A stretch of 64,000 nt of DNA from Streptomyces cacaoi (GTDB taxonomy: Bacteria > Actinomycetota > Actinomycetes > Streptomycetales > Streptomycetaceae): positions 42,009-106,008 of the forward strand of contig NZ_BJMM01000025.1 of assembly GCF_006539165.1 (NCBI RefSeq). Direction: 5' to 3'. Position numbers and translations under genes: made by a program. This document shows positions 17,877-25,762 of this stretch, one piece after another. Numbering within the stretch: the stretch's first letter is position 1; the number at the start of each line of letters is the position of its first letter. The notes beneath the pieces were generated by a model. The model saw only the letters and a list, made by a program, of their open reading frames with translations, was not told where the DNA came from and ran no database searches.

Positions 17877-18044
17877 CTAGCCGCGCTTCTGCCCGGGCAC
17901 CGGCACCGCCTGCCGCAACCGTCCACAGCGCGGACAGCGCAGAAGCCGCCCGGGGCCGATCCGGCTGGTCCCCAGCTGCTGCATCGGGAACGTCGAGGTG
18001 CTGAACACGTGGCCCTCGGCACACCGGACGACGGTGGTTTCCAT
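17877..18044 (-). CDS. Small zinc-ribbon-like protein
   Basis: A 55-residue protein (METTVVRCAEGHVFSTSTFP...) with CAEGH near the start and CPRCG near the end, a pair of motifs that could bind one zinc ion. I start it at ATG 18044 because GGGGAGAGGAAG lies upstream; a longer frame to 18125 has no support. Such small proteins recur in Streptomyces near tRNA genes but have no known function. It is transcribed divergently from the tRNA-Gly gene. Confidence 0.65.
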   Translation of the reverse strand: METTVVRCAEGHVFSTSTFPMQQLGTSRIGPGRLLRCPRCGRLRQAVPVPGQKRG

Positions 18045-18279
18045 CGCTTCCTCTCCCCTGTCATTGGATGCGTGGACGACAAAAGCCACGTTAGGGGATG
18101 AACCCGACGCCCCGACCATCGGCACTCCGCCCCACCGTACGCCCCAACTCCCGCCCCGCCCCCACCCGGAACACCTCCCGCACCCCGGCCCCGGGCACAG
18201 CAGAAGACCCCGGCCTGTGCAGCCGGGGTCGGCGATGGGGTAAGCTGAACGACGTCGAGCCGAGCCTCCTCGGCTCCGC

Positions 18280-18350
18280 GCGGGCGTAGTTTAATGGTAG
18301 AACATGAGCTTCCCAAGCTCAGAGCGCGGGTTCGATTCCCGTCGCCCGCT
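18280..18350 (+). tRNA. tRNA-Gly (anticodon CCC), element attachment site
   Basis: A cloverleaf folds over 71 bases: acceptor GCGGGCG pairs with CGCCCGC, the anticodon stem is GAGC/GCTC around loop TTCCCAA (anticodon CCC), and the T arm is GCGGG-TTCGATT-CCCGT. The CCA end is not encoded. The 3' part from 18310 on belongs to the integrated element's attachment core, which restores the gene. Confidence 0.93.
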
Positions 18351-18356
18351 CAGACA
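18310..18356 (+). repeat. attL, left 47-bp attachment repeat of the AICE
   Basis: From the anticodon loop to just beyond the tRNA 3' end, 47 bases are repeated exactly at 28537-28583. This is the core duplicated by tyrosine-recombinase integration. Confidence 0.93.
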
Positions 18357-18358
18357 GA

Positions 18359-18388
18359 AACCCCCTGGTCAGAGGCCCGGGGGTTCTT
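18359..18388 (+). terminator. tRNA-Gly terminator carried by the element
   Basis: AACCCCC pairs with GGGGGTT, followed by CTTTG. It lies just inside the element and closely resembles the chromosomal terminator next to attR. Confidence 0.75.
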
Positions 18389-18403
18389 TGTTGCTGGGCT
18401 GCG

Positions 18404-19576
18404 CTAGGCGCCTTGCACCAGATGCGCACCAGAAGGTCCGTTCTCCTGCTTGCCCTTGGCCTTCTGCCGCTCGGTGCGCACCAGATCGTCCAGCCCGGCG
18501 GCGACCTCGGTCTGACGGTCGTCGTCCGAGTGCTGGTAGATGAGCGCGGCTCGCTCGGAGGACTGGCCGGCGCGGACCATCGTGTCCTTGAGGGTGGCGC
18601 CGGAGCGGGTGGAGAGGGTATGCCCGGTGTGCCGGAGGTCGTAGAACCGGAAGTCGTCCGGGAGTCCCGCCTTCTTCCGGGCGCGGCGCCATTTCCGCCC
18701 GAAGGTGGAACGCCGGAATGCGCCGCCTCTTTCGCCGACGAAGAGAAGTCCGTCTTCTTCCTTCTCGGCGAACCAGGCGAGGTGCCGTTCGAGGTCCTTC
18801 TTCATGAAGGCCGGGAAGACGAGGAATCGCTTACCTGCCTCTGACTTCGTGTCGCCGGGGGCGCGGCGGCCGGTGCAGAGTTCCGGCTCGGCGGTGCGGA
18901 TCCAGACGCCTACGCGGTCGACATCTACGTCGGGACGACGGAGGGCGGCTTGCTCTTCCGGCCGGGCCGGACCGTACGCGGCAATGTAGACCATGAGGCG
19001 CCAGCGTGGGCCCATGGCGTCGGCGACGGCGTCGACCTGGGCGACGGTGGCGGTGCGACGTTCGGCCGCCCTCTCCTTTCCCGCGCCCTTGATACGGCAC
19101 GGGTTGCGGCGGATCAGCTCGTCATCCACGGCGGTCTCCATGACGGCCTTGAGGAGGCGGTACGCCTTGGCCACGGTAGTCCGGGCGTCGGTGGCCTTGA
19201 GCCGTTCCGTTCGCCAGGCGCGGACGCGGGGCGAGGTGATCTCGTCCAGATCGTACGTGCCGAAGGTCGGAAGGATGTGGAGTCGGAGCAGGCGCCGGTA
19301 CAGCTCCTCGGTGGTCGGGGCGAGGTCCCGTTCGTCGAGCCATTCGAGGGCGTAGGTCTCGAAGTTCACGGCCCCGGCGTCCGGGTCACGCCAGTCGCCC
19401 CGTGTGAGATCGGCCTCGACCTGAGAGAGCCAGACCTCAGCGTCCGTCTTCGTGGCAAAGGTCTCGGGCGCTCTGTGCTCCTGCCCGGTCCGGTCCTGAT
19501 AGCTCGCGGTCCAGCGACCGGATCGGTACTGGCGTACGGCGCCGAAGCGGCGGCGCGATCCCTTCTTGTTCCCCAT
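18404..19576 (-). CDS. int: Tyrosine recombinase integrase of the AICE
   Basis: Site-specific recombinase (390 residues) that integrates and, with Xis, excises the element. It has an N-terminal arm-binding part, a SAM-like core-binding domain (YALEWLDERDLAPTTEELYR) and a catalytic domain with Arg in YGPARPEEQAALRR, the H-x-x-R box DLRHTGHTLSTRSGATL and the Tyr nucleophile in ALIYQHSDDDR. The third His (normally GHSS) is Gln here (AGQSSERA), a tolerated change. ATG 19576 overlaps the xis stop by 4 bp (ATGA). Its last codons overlap the left arm-type sites, so the gene abuts attL as in other tRNA-targeting elements. Confidence 0.95.
   Translation of the reverse strand: MGNKKGSRRRFGAVRQYRSGRWTASYQDRTGQEHRAPETFATKTDAEVWLSQVEADLTRGDWRDPDAGAVNFETYALEWLDERDLAPTTEELYRRLLRLHILPTFGTYDLDEITSPRVRAWRTERLKATDARTTVAKAYRLLKAVMETAVDDELIRRNPCRIKGAGKERAAERRTATVAQVDAVADAMGPRWRLMVYIAAYGPARPEEQAALRRPDVDVDRVGVWIRTAEPELCTGRRAPGDTKSEAGKRFLVFPAFMKKDLERHLAWFAEKEEDGLLFVGERGGAFRRSTFGRKWRRARKKAGLPDDFRFYDLRHTGHTLSTRSGATLKDTMVRAGQSSERAALIYQHSDDDRQTEVAAGLDDLVRTERQKAKGKQENGPSGAHLVQGA
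18415..18436 (+). promoter_or_regulatory. Left integrase arm-type site (two GCACCAGA repeats)
   Basis: GCACCAGA occurs at 18415-18422 and again at 18426-18433, an 11-bp period (one helical turn), 59 bp from the attL core. The same double motif, 21 of 22 bases identical, lies at 28407-28428 near attR. In the excised circle they would flank attP on both sides. Confidence 0.65.
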
Positions 19577-19794
19577 CAGGCAGCCCTCCGGACGCGGCTA
19601 CGGCGGGGCCGGGTCGGCTGGACCGTGTGCGCTGAGATGTACTCGGCGAGCGCGCTTTCGGAGATGCGGACATGCCGGCCGACCTTCACGAAGGTGATGC
19701 GGCGCTCGGCGATGAGGCGGCGCGGGAAGCGGGACGTGGTGCCGAGGAGTTCGGCGACCTGGTCGACGTTGAGGTAACGGTCACGGCCGCTCAT
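19576..19794 (-). CDS. xis: Excisionase / helix-turn-helix DNA-binding protein
   Basis: A 72-residue protein with an excisionase-type winged helix-turn-helix (YLNVDQVAELLGTT, then RITFVKVGRHVRISESALAEYI) and a basic tail (RPRRSRVRRAA). It probably directs Int towards excision by bending attL/attR DNA. The start is ATG 19794, overlapping the rep stop by 4 bp, and the stop overlaps int by 4 bp, so rep-xis-int are translationally coupled as in pSAM2. Confidence 0.9.
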   Translation of the reverse strand: MSGRDRYLNVDQVAELLGTTSRFPRRLIAERRITFVKVGRHVRISESALAEYISAHTVQPTRPRRSRVRRAA

Positions 19795-21140
19795 CGGGCG
19801 ATGTCTCCTTCCGTGGCGAGGGATGCCGATAGCCACTGTTCGGTTGGCGTCAGGCCGGTTCCGGTGTAGGTCCAGTGGGCGAGAACAAGCGTCGTCTCGT
19901 CCGGGCCGTCCACAGGGTGTGGGTCGTCTCCGCACGCGATGGCGGCTTGGAGGCGGCGCCATTCGGCACGGGCGGCGCGGAGGGCTCCGAGGGTGGTGGA
20001 GTAGCGGCGGGTCTTGGTGGAGAAGTGGCCCCGGAAGCCGAGCATGTGGGCCCAGGCGCGCAGGCGGAGGTGTTCGAGATCCTTGCGAGCGCCCAGGGCC
20101 CAGGCGGTGCGGATGAGGCGTTCGGCGTGTGCGGGCAGGTCGAGGGAGGCCAGCTCGGCGACGAAACGTAGGCGGCGGTCCAGGGTGCCCGTCGCGGTCT
20201 CGGCGCCCTTGGTGGCGTACTTGGCGATGTACGCGGCGACCGCGCGATCCGTGAGCGCCTGGCCGCCGTTGAAGTCGGGGCCGTGGATCGTACGGATGTC
20301 GAGTTGGGGGCCGAAGGCGAAGGTGGGGGCGCGGCCGTCGAGGACTGGGCCAGGGATGAGGGCGCGGGATGCGGCGGCGCGGATGGCGTTGGTCAGCAGC
20401 TCAGGCGTAGCCCAGTGCGGGGGTGCGGTCTCGCCGCCTGCGGGGCCGTCCAGGCGGATGACGGCGTGGAAGTGAACGGCGCCGCGCTTTTGGTACTCGG
20501 CGACCTTGGCGAAGGACACTCGGGCGCGTTCGGGAAGCTCGCGTTGGGTGAGTCCTGCGCGCTTGGCGATCTCGCGGCGCAGGTGGATGGTGAAGCGGCG
20601 CCAGAGCATCCCGGCGTGAGCGTTCCAGAGCACCGCGGCTTCGTAGTCGTAGCGATCCGGATTCAGTGGCGTACCCAGCGACGGGTCATCGGGGGCGTGA
20701 TACCGACCGCAGCGGCAGGGGCGGGGGCCGGGGCGGTTGTGGACCGGGCCGAAGCTCGGCGCGGTGAACGTCGCGAAGACGCGGGGGTGCGACGTGACTT
20801 CTTCCGGGGTGCCCTTGCCGCCGCGTAGTCCGGCGGTGATCAGGTGGAAGGCGTCGCGGCGGTAGGTCTCGGCGCAGGCGGGGCAGCGGGTGGTGCGGCG
20901 GTTGCCGCAGCGGACCAGGAGGTCACCGGCGGGAAGGTCGTTGGAGTCGAGGCGCCGGAGGGCGGGGCCGATCTCGCCCGTGGTGGTGTCGACGCGGTGC
21001 TCGGTGCGGTGTCCGGCTAGGCGTACAGGGTTGGTGCAGCCGCCGAGACCGGAGAGCTGGCGGAGGGTACCGGGCAGGGTGCCGTTTGTGGCGAGTTTCG
21101 CCAGTTCGGCGACCGGGGCCGGGGCGTGGCGCGTGATGAT
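19791..21140 (-). CDS. repSA: RepSA-type replication initiator with apparent ATC start
   Basis: Rolling-circle replication initiator of the AICE. The frame continues well upstream of its first ATG/GTG (GTG at 20633): the conserved N-terminus TRHAPAPVAELAKLA lies at about 21130, then zinc-type motifs CGNRRTTRCPACAETYR and CRCGRYHAPDDP. Further on are an HUH-like motif (AVHFHAVIRLDG) and a Tyr motif AAYIAKYATK. No ATG, GTG or TTG occurs in frame at the N-terminus; AGAAGGAG is followed after 7 bases by ATC ATC ACG, so ATC 21140 is my start (449 residues, normal for RepSA). An annotation from 20633 would lose a third of the protein. Confidence 0.85.
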   Translation of the reverse strand: MITRHAPAPVAELAKLATNGTLPGTLRQLSGLGGCTNPVRLAGHRTEHRVDTTTGEIGPALRRLDSNDLPAGDLLVRCGNRRTTRCPACAETYRRDAFHLITAGLRGGKGTPEEVTSHPRVFATFTAPSFGPVHNRPGPRPCRCGRYHAPDDPSLGTPLNPDRYDYEAAVLWNAHAGMLWRRFTIHLRREIAKRAGLTQRELPERARVSFAKVAEYQKRGAVHFHAVIRLDGPAGGETAPPHWATPELLTNAIRAAASRALIPGPVLDGRAPTFAFGPQLDIRTIHGPDFNGGQALTDRAVAAYIAKYATKGAETATGTLDRRLRFVAELASLDLPAHAERLIRTAWALGARKDLEHLRLRAWAHMLGFRGHFSTKTRRYSTTLGALRAARAEWRRLQAAIACGDDPHPVDGPDETTLVLAHWTYTGTGLTPTEQWLSASLATEGDIAR

Positions 21141-21231
21141 GGCTGTACTCCTTCTCAGGCTTGGCAGTCGGGAAGGTGAGGGCTGCCGGGGCGGCGGATG
21201 CTTGGCGGTGTCAGGCCGCCCCGGGAGCCGT

Positions 21232-21504
21232 TCAGCGGTTGCGCTGCTGGTTGTTGAGGAGCGAGCGCAGGACGACGGCCGCGACGGCGACGGAGATGAC
21301 CGAGACGGCGACGGCGGCCAGGAGCGCGGTGGCGACCACGCCGCCGACCAGGACGAGGGCCACGGCGCCCGTGCTCACGGACGGCAGCGCCCGGCGGGGC
21401 GCCGGGGGCTGCACCGTGTGCTGGCAGGCGCAGGCCGGTTCATGGGCGTGCGTCGGCGCGGTCGGGAGGTTGGGAGCCGAGGGCAGTTGCGGGCGGAGCA
21501 GCAT
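21232..21504 (-). CDS. SpdD-like mobile element spread protein
   Basis: A 90-residue membrane protein: Pro-rich N-terminus with HEPACACQHTVQPP, then a long hydrophobic stretch (GAVALVLVGGVVATALLAAV, VISVAVAAVVL) and RSLLNNQQRNR at the end, as in SpdD proteins of Streptomyces elements. Spd proteins help intramycelial spread of the element after transfer. ATG 21504 has GGGAG eight bases upstream; an in-frame upstream GTG/ATG lacks this. It precedes rep on the same strand. Confidence 0.8.
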   Translation of the reverse strand: MLLRPQLPSAPNLPTAPTHAHEPACACQHTVQPPAPRRALPSVSTGAVALVLVGGVVATALLAAVAVSVISVAVAAVVLRSLLNNQQRNR

Positions 21505-21520
21505 GGTTGGTTCTCCCATC

Positions 21521-21715
21521 TCAGTCGTGGGTGCCGTTGACGGCCTCGACACCGTTGCGGGTGCCGTTGTCGATGGCGGGGGCGAGGAAGGTGTCGGCGA
21601 GGTAGAAGCCGAAGAGCGCGATCACGACGACGAGCCAGACGCGAACGCCGAGGAACTTCACGGCGCCCCAGACGATCAGGCCCAGGACGACGACCAGTGG
21701 CAGGTTCACGGACAC
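21521..21715 (-). CDS. Small two-helix membrane protein of the AICE
   Basis: A 64-residue protein with two hydrophobic segments (LPLVVVLGLIVWGAVKFL, VWLVVVIALFGFYLADTFL) and a polar tail. It sits in the spread gene cluster typical of SLP1/pSAM2-like elements, where similar small membrane proteins are annotated as Spd or hypothetical. GTG 21715 has AAGGAGACC upstream. No specific function is known. Confidence 0.72.
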   Translation of the reverse strand: MSVNLPLVVVLGLIVWGAVKFLGVRVWLVVVIALFGFYLADTFLAPAIDNGTRNGVEAVNGTHD

Positions 21716-21739
21716 GAGCGCGGTCTCCTTCGGGGCGGG

Positions 21740-21931
21740 TCAGCGGACGGGGCAGCGGTGGGTGCGGGCGGCCAGCTCGGCGGCGGCGCGTGAGTCGTAG
21801 TCGGCGGAGAAGCCGCAGCGCGGGGCCGTGCAGGCGGCGGTGTGCTTCTCGCGGCCACGTGCGTCGTAGGCGGTGCCGACCTGGACGGGGCCGATGCGGG
21901 TCACGGCGCGGAAGCGGCGGTTGGCGGGCAT
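21740..21931 (-). CDS. Mobile element transfer protein (small zinc-binding type)
   Basis: A 63-residue protein, MPANRRFRAVTRIGPVQVGT..., with a potential zinc site made of CTAPRC in the middle and HRC at the end. Nearly identical small proteins are found next to spd and tra genes in Streptomyces AICEs, where they are named mobile element transfer protein. Its ATG at 21931 overlaps the upstream gene's stop (ATGA), so it is translated in a coupled chain. Biochemical role unknown. Confidence 0.78.
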   Translation of the reverse strand: MPANRRFRAVTRIGPVQVGTAYDARGREKHTAACTAPRCGFSADYDSRAAAELAARTHRCPVR

Positions 21932-22116
21932 CAGCAGTCCTTGAGGCGCAGGGAGCCGCCAGGGAAGTCGCGCAGGATACGCGCGGCTTCTTCCGGGTCG
22001 GTGATGAGTGCGGCGGCCTCTTCGGCGAGCAGTCGGGCCAGGGTGGGGCGGCCGGTCGTGGCCATCTCGTGGGCCGCGTCGAGGAAGTCGAAGGCGTCGG
22101 GAGTACGTCCGGGCAT
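21931..22116 (-). CDS. Small conserved AICE protein, unknown function
   Basis: A 61-residue, mostly helical acidic protein (MPGRTPDAFDFLDAAHEMAT..., ending RDFPGGSLRLKDC). GGAGGACC precedes ATG 22116, and the stop overlaps the next gene by 4 bp. I recognise no domain; position and coupling show it is part of the spread/transfer operon. Confidence 0.68.
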   Translation of the reverse strand: MPGRTPDAFDFLDAAHEMATTGRPTLARLLAEEAAALITDPEEAARILRDFPGGSLRLKDC

Positions 22117-22135
22117 GGCGGGTCCTCCAGTTCGG

Positions 22136-22768
22136 TCAGGTGAGTTGGGCGGTGATCTGTGCGGCGAGTGGCGCGGGGACGCCGAGTCGGGCGCGGAGGG
22201 TGTCCGGGTCGATGGGGGCGCCGGTCCGGACGCGGTGCGCGTCGGCGACCTTGCGCGCGTGCTCGACGAGAGCGGCGGGGACCGGGGCCGACCGATCCGG
22301 CTCCGGGGGCTGGTCAACGGGCGCGGGTGTCGGCTCTGGCTCGGCGGCGTCGGCCGCAGCAGGGACGGGCGTCGGCTCGTCTTTCGCTTCCGGGGTGGGC
22401 GCGTCCGTTGCCGTGTGGGCCAGCAGCGTTCCGCCGAGGAAGGCCAGGGCGGGCCATCCGGCGACGAGGATGCGGAGCCAGTCCGGCACGTCGCCCAAGT
22501 CGAGGAGACCGGCGGTGGCGATGTTGGCGCCGAGTGAGGCAGCGAGGGCGACGAGGAACCAGCACCAGGCCGCCGCCTTGTCCCGCCCCGACCGCAGACG
22601 GCGCCAAGCTGCGACCATCAGCAGGTCGACGGAGATCGGGTAGGCCCACGCCTTCCAGCCGTCCTGTCCGGCCGCCGCCGCAAGGTCGTGCAGGTGCGCG
22701 AAGGACAGCGCGGCGGCGATGATCGCTTGGACGAGTACGGCGTCGAGGCGCGGCGGCCACTTGAGCAC
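22136..22768 (-). CDS. DUF2637 membrane protein (SpdB-like)
   Basis: The 210-residue protein has four hydrophobic segments in its first 115 residues (VLVQAIIAAALSFAHLHDLA, AYPISVDLLMVAAWR, AAAWCWFLVALAASLGANIA, LRILVAGWPALAFLGGTLLA), matching DUF2637 proteins found in conjugative actinobacterial elements. An acidic Pro/Ala linker and a C-terminal helical segment (HARKVADAHRVRTG...) follow, which may bind DNA or a partner. A role with TraSA in spreading is inferred from gene order. The start is GTG 22768, 7 bases after the upstream stop. Confidence 0.82.
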   Translation of the reverse strand: MLKWPPRLDAVLVQAIIAAALSFAHLHDLAAAAGQDGWKAWAYPISVDLLMVAAWRRLRSGRDKAAAWCWFLVALAASLGANIATAGLLDLGDVPDWLRILVAGWPALAFLGGTLLAHTATDAPTPEAKDEPTPVPAAADAAEPEPTPAPVDQPPEPDRSAPVPAALVEHARKVADAHRVRTGAPIDPDTLRARLGVPAPLAAQITAQLT

Positions 22769-22774
22769 CAGCCG

Positions 22775-22936
22775 TCACCTCTTCCGCGTCGTGTTCGTCG
22801 TGCGCGGGAGGGACGCGGCCAAGGCGTAGGCGACGGTGTGGGCGAAGCGCGCGTCAGCGCCGGGGCGTTTGACGTACTGCGCCAGGTCGAGGAGGAGGCG
22901 GGCGGTGCGGCGGTAGTCGTGGCAGCGGTCGCACAT
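22775..22936 (-). CDS. Short Cys-containing AICE protein (53 residues)
   Basis: The product MCDRCHDYRRTARLLLDLAQ... begins with CDRCH, a possible half of a zinc site, and ends in a basic tail (TNTTRKR). It starts at ATG 22936 behind AAGGAG and stops 7 bases before the DUF2637 gene. Small CxxC proteins at this position are common in related elements. Function unknown. Confidence 0.65.
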   Translation of the reverse strand: MCDRCHDYRRTARLLLDLAQYVKRPGADARFAHTVAYALAASLPRTTNTTRKR

Positions 22937-23023
22937 GGCGGCTCGCTCCTTCCGGTTTCAGGCATGGGAGGGGTAGGGAGTTGGCGCGAGGCGGACGCGC
23001 CGGCCGAATCGGGGAACGGGAAC

Positions 23024-24400
23024 TCAGTCGGTCACGGGGCGCGGCTTGACCAGCGGTGCCGGAGACTCAACCGGCCGAGATGGGACGGCGGGCCGGAAGC
23101 GCTCCAGCGCGGGCAGCTCGGGCACCAGGTGCGCGGTCTCCCGGCAGCGCGCGGCGGCATCGGCCAGCGACAGGTACGGGGAACGGATGCGGGACCAGCC
23201 GCCGGAGGTGTCGCCGACGACGGCGAGGCCGGGGCGTTCGGGGGCGATGGTGCAGGCGGCGCCGACCGCTTCGGGGGCGATGTCACCGAGCGCCATCTTG
23301 GCCGAGGGCTCGTCGTTGACGCGGTGGCAGACGCGGCCGGAGAGCTGGGCGCGCAGCATGGTCGCGCCCTTGCCCAGTTCGGCGCCGAAGCGCTGCCCGC
23401 ACACCTCCAGGTAGATCCCGGCGGCGCGGCCGAGCTGGGCCAGGCGGATGAGCTGAGTGACCATCTCGTCGCGCCGTTCCTCGTCCTTCTTCGTGGCGAC
23501 GAGGAAGAGTTCTGCAACTTCGTCCACGAACAGCACGATCGGCACCGGTCGTTCGCTCTCCGGGAGACCCCACACGTCCGAGGTGATCTCCTCATCTGGC
23601 GTGGACGGGGCGATGCCCTGCCGGGCGCGGATCAGGTCGTATCGCTCCTCCATCTCCTTGACCAGCGCGGGCAGCAGCTCGGCCGCCTGCTCCGGATCGG
23701 TGGCCAGCGCGGACAGCCGAGGCGCGAACGGCGCCAGCTCAACCCCGCGCTTGCAGTCGATCCCGACGAGGGCGACCGATTGCCCGGCAAGCCCGTTGAT
23801 CAGGTGCCGCAGGTACATGGACTTGCCCGACAGCGTTGCACCGAGCACGAGTTCGTGTGGGACGGTGAGGTAGTCGCGGACGAAGGCTGTCGCGTCCTCC
23901 CGCAGGGCCACGGGCACCCGCAGCAGCCCGCCACCGGCCTTACGCGGCATCCGCACCCGTCGCAGCACATCGAACCCGACGAGCCGCAGTTCGACCACAC
24001 CCGGTTTGACGGGCTCGACGTAGGCGGCGTGGACACCCCACGCGTGCCGCAGCCGCTCGCAGGAGGCGGCCAGGTCGGCGGGCTCCTGCCCCGGCGCGAG
24101 CCGGAGCCGTATCCGCAGTCCGGTCGAGGTAGGCCGCAGCAGCCCACGGCGAGGAGGTACCGGCCGCACCTCCCGCCGAGCCACAGCCCGTACGGCCAGC
24201 GCCCGCCACCGCGACGGCTCGACGGTCAGCCCACATGCCTCCATGACCGACCTGTACGTGCCCAGCAGCCGCGCGGCGGAGACGGGCATGCCGACCGTGG
24301 ACCAGTAGGCGGCCGGGTGCCGGGCCCGGAGGTAGGCGGCCCCGCCACCGAACGCGGCGACCGGACCACCCACCTCCATCAACGTCGCCAGCTCCGACAT
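23024..24400 (-). CDS. traSA: FtsK/SpoIIIE-type conjugal DNA translocase TraSA
   Basis: Hexameric DNA pump (458 residues) that moves the double-stranded element between mycelia, the single essential transfer protein of AICEs. The FtsK domain has Walker A LGATLSGKSMYLRHL at about residue 185 and Walker B VPIVLFVDEVAELFL near 285, then QRFGAELGKGATMLRAQLSG, typical of FtsK-like Tra proteins. A short hydrophobic stretch near the N-terminus may anchor it. The start is ATG 24400, overlapping the stop region of the upstream SCO3933-family gene. A clt site with TraB-type 8-bp repeats could not be picked out by eye. Confidence 0.9.
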   Translation of the reverse strand: MSELATLMEVGGPVAAFGGGAAYLRARHPAAYWSTVGMPVSAARLLGTYRSVMEACGLTVEPSRWRALAVRAVARREVRPVPPRRGLLRPTSTGLRIRLRLAPGQEPADLAASCERLRHAWGVHAAYVEPVKPGVVELRLVGFDVLRRVRMPRKAGGGLLRVPVALREDATAFVRDYLTVPHELVLGATLSGKSMYLRHLINGLAGQSVALVGIDCKRGVELAPFAPRLSALATDPEQAAELLPALVKEMEERYDLIRARQGIAPSTPDEEITSDVWGLPESERPVPIVLFVDEVAELFLVATKKDEERRDEMVTQLIRLAQLGRAAGIYLEVCGQRFGAELGKGATMLRAQLSGRVCHRVNDEPSAKMALGDIAPEAVGAACTIAPERPGLAVVGDTSGGWSRIRSPYLSLADAAARCRETAHLVPELPALERFRPAVPSRPVESPAPLVKPRPVTD

Positions 24401-24402
24401 GG

Positions 24403-24753
24403 TCAGGCCCCCACGCCCGCCGGAATGGCGCCCGGGGCGATGGCGGCGGCCCGGTAGGCGATGCCGTGCCGCTGCTGCCCGTTGAACACGGACTCCCACG
24501 GCCGGGCGACCAGCCCCGGCAGCGAAACCGGAGCCCCCAGCGCGAGCCCTTCGGTTACACCGCTCTCGGGCACAGTCACGTGGATGAGCGCGGATTCCCC
24601 CTCATCGATGTAGACGACGCCGACCTTCATCAGCGGCTCACCGCTCATGGCGTCCTTGGCGATCTCGCCCGTCTGCCGGTCCCGGACCTTCGGCTCAGGA
24701 ACCTCGGTCAGCAGGACGGAGGCGGCGGAAGTGTCAACACGGATGGTGCGCAA
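24403..24753 (-). CDS. SCO3933-family regulatory protein
   Basis: The 116-residue protein MRTIRVDTSAASVLLTEVPE... carries KVRDRQTGEIAKDAMSGEPL and ARPWESVFNGQQRHGIAYRA, the conserved blocks of a family annotated in Streptomyces as SCO3933-type regulatory proteins and found just upstream of tra in AICEs. Mechanism unknown; the beta-rich sequence resembles an OB fold. It is the first gene of the long minus-strand transfer operon, and two KorSA-type operators (24797, 24877) lie in its promoter region. Confidence 0.8.
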   Translation of the reverse strand: MRTIRVDTSAASVLLTEVPEPKVRDRQTGEIAKDAMSGEPLMKVGVVYIDEGESALIHVTVPESGVTEGLALGAPVSLPGLVARPWESVFNGQQRHGIAYRAAAIAPGAIPAGVGA

Positions 24754-24796
24754 GGTAGTTACTCCTTCTTTGGTGAACCGGTCCCGGCGAGAGCTA

Positions 24797-24890
24797 GTCG
24801 TCTAGACAAGTCGCGTCAAGCTCGATCCCGGCTCGTTCGGTTGGGATGCAAGCCACTGTGCCATACGACTTCCCTGCTCGTCTATACGAG
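24797..24890. promoter_or_regulatory. Two KorSA-type operators upstream of the transfer operon
   Basis: GTCGTCTAGACAAG at 24797-24810 and CTCGTCTATACGAG at 24877-24890 share the pattern of two 5-base half-sites (CTCGT/ACGAG) around CTAG or CTAT. They lie 44 and 124 bases upstream of the first transfer gene. Related sites at 25763 and 26318 make KorSA the obvious candidate binder. Confidence 0.65.
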
Positions 24891-24957
24891 TATGCCTCTC
24901 GGTGTGTACGAGTTCGCAAGAAGCACCCGGACGCACCATCGCAGCGCCCTCCAGCCG

Positions 24958-25746
24958 TCAGGTGGCGGGCAGTTGGTAGGCCAACACGTACGCGTCGGCG
25001 GCCATGACCGTGTCGCAGACCTCGACCGCGCGCCCCTCGGTGTCGTACGCCGTCCGCACCAGGTGAATCACGGGCACACCGGACGACAGCCGCAGCGCCT
25101 TGACCTCCCCTGGCGAAGGCATCCGCGCCCGCACTTCCTCATCGAAGTGATCGAGACGGTGCCCCAGCTCTTCCAACCGGGCATAGATCCCACCGGGCCC
25201 GGGGTTCGGCTCGGCGATCTGCGTACCCCGCGCCAGGTCGAGCGGGAGGTACGAGGTAGCGAACTCGACCGGCCGCCCGTCCAGCAGATACCGGCGCCGC
25301 CGGGCGAGCACCTTCCGGGCCGACCCGAGCCGGGCGGAGATCTCCGGCGTGGACCGCTCTTCCTTGACCTCTAGGCTGTCCACCTCGGGCCGCGAACCGG
25401 CGGCTTCCGCCTCCACCGTGAACGCCGACTTCCCCTGGTCGCGGTGGCGACGCGCGAAGCGGTCCGAGGCGAGGCGCCGCACGGGCGGCCGGGGCCGGAC
25501 GAAGACGCCCTTGCCGTGCTCGGAGGAGATCAGCCCTTCGCTCTGGAGGATCGAGAGCGCGTTCCGGACGGTCATCCGGGAGACGCCGAAGTGGTCGACA
25601 AGCTCCGACTCGGACGGCAGCTTGGCGCCCTCCTTGAAGCGTCCCTTGTCGATGGCCTCGCGGAGCTGGTCGGCGATCTGCCGGAAGACCGCGCGATCGC
25701 TCGTCGGATCCAGCGTCCCCAGGACGCCGGCCGGGAGAGCTGCCAT
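24958..25746 (-). CDS. korSA: GntR-family transcriptional repressor KorSA
   Basis: The 262-residue protein has a GntR winged helix-turn-helix (RQIADQLREAIDKGRFKEGA, LPSESELVDHFGVSRMTVRN) and a UTRA ligand-binding domain from about residue 105 (LARRRRYLLDGRPVEFATSY, then FDEEVRARMPSPGE). In pSAM2 KorSA keeps the element silent by repressing pra and itself. The location between the transfer operon and a Pif-like gene is the same, and operator-like palindromes lie on both sides. The start is ATG 25746 with AAGGAGTACGACC upstream. Confidence 0.9.
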   Translation of the reverse strand: MAALPAGVLGTLDPTSDRAVFRQIADQLREAIDKGRFKEGAKLPSESELVDHFGVSRMTVRNALSILQSEGLISSEHGKGVFVRPRPPVRRLASDRFARRHRDQGKSAFTVEAEAAGSRPEVDSLEVKEERSTPEISARLGSARKVLARRRRYLLDGRPVEFATSYLPLDLARGTQIAEPNPGPGGIYARLEELGHRLDHFDEEVRARMPSPGEVKALRLSSGVPVIHLVRTAYDTEGRAVEVCDTVMAADAYVLAYQLPAT

Positions 25747-25762
25747 AGGTCGTACTCCTTTG

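Noticed and set aside
19791..20633. Rep gene taken from the first GTG at 20633
   Set aside because: It would drop the conserved N-terminus and zinc-type motifs that read continuously up to 21140.
22937..23023. Candidate clt locus for TraSA
   Set aside because: No clear set of identical 8-bp repeats was found by eye in the gaps around traSA.
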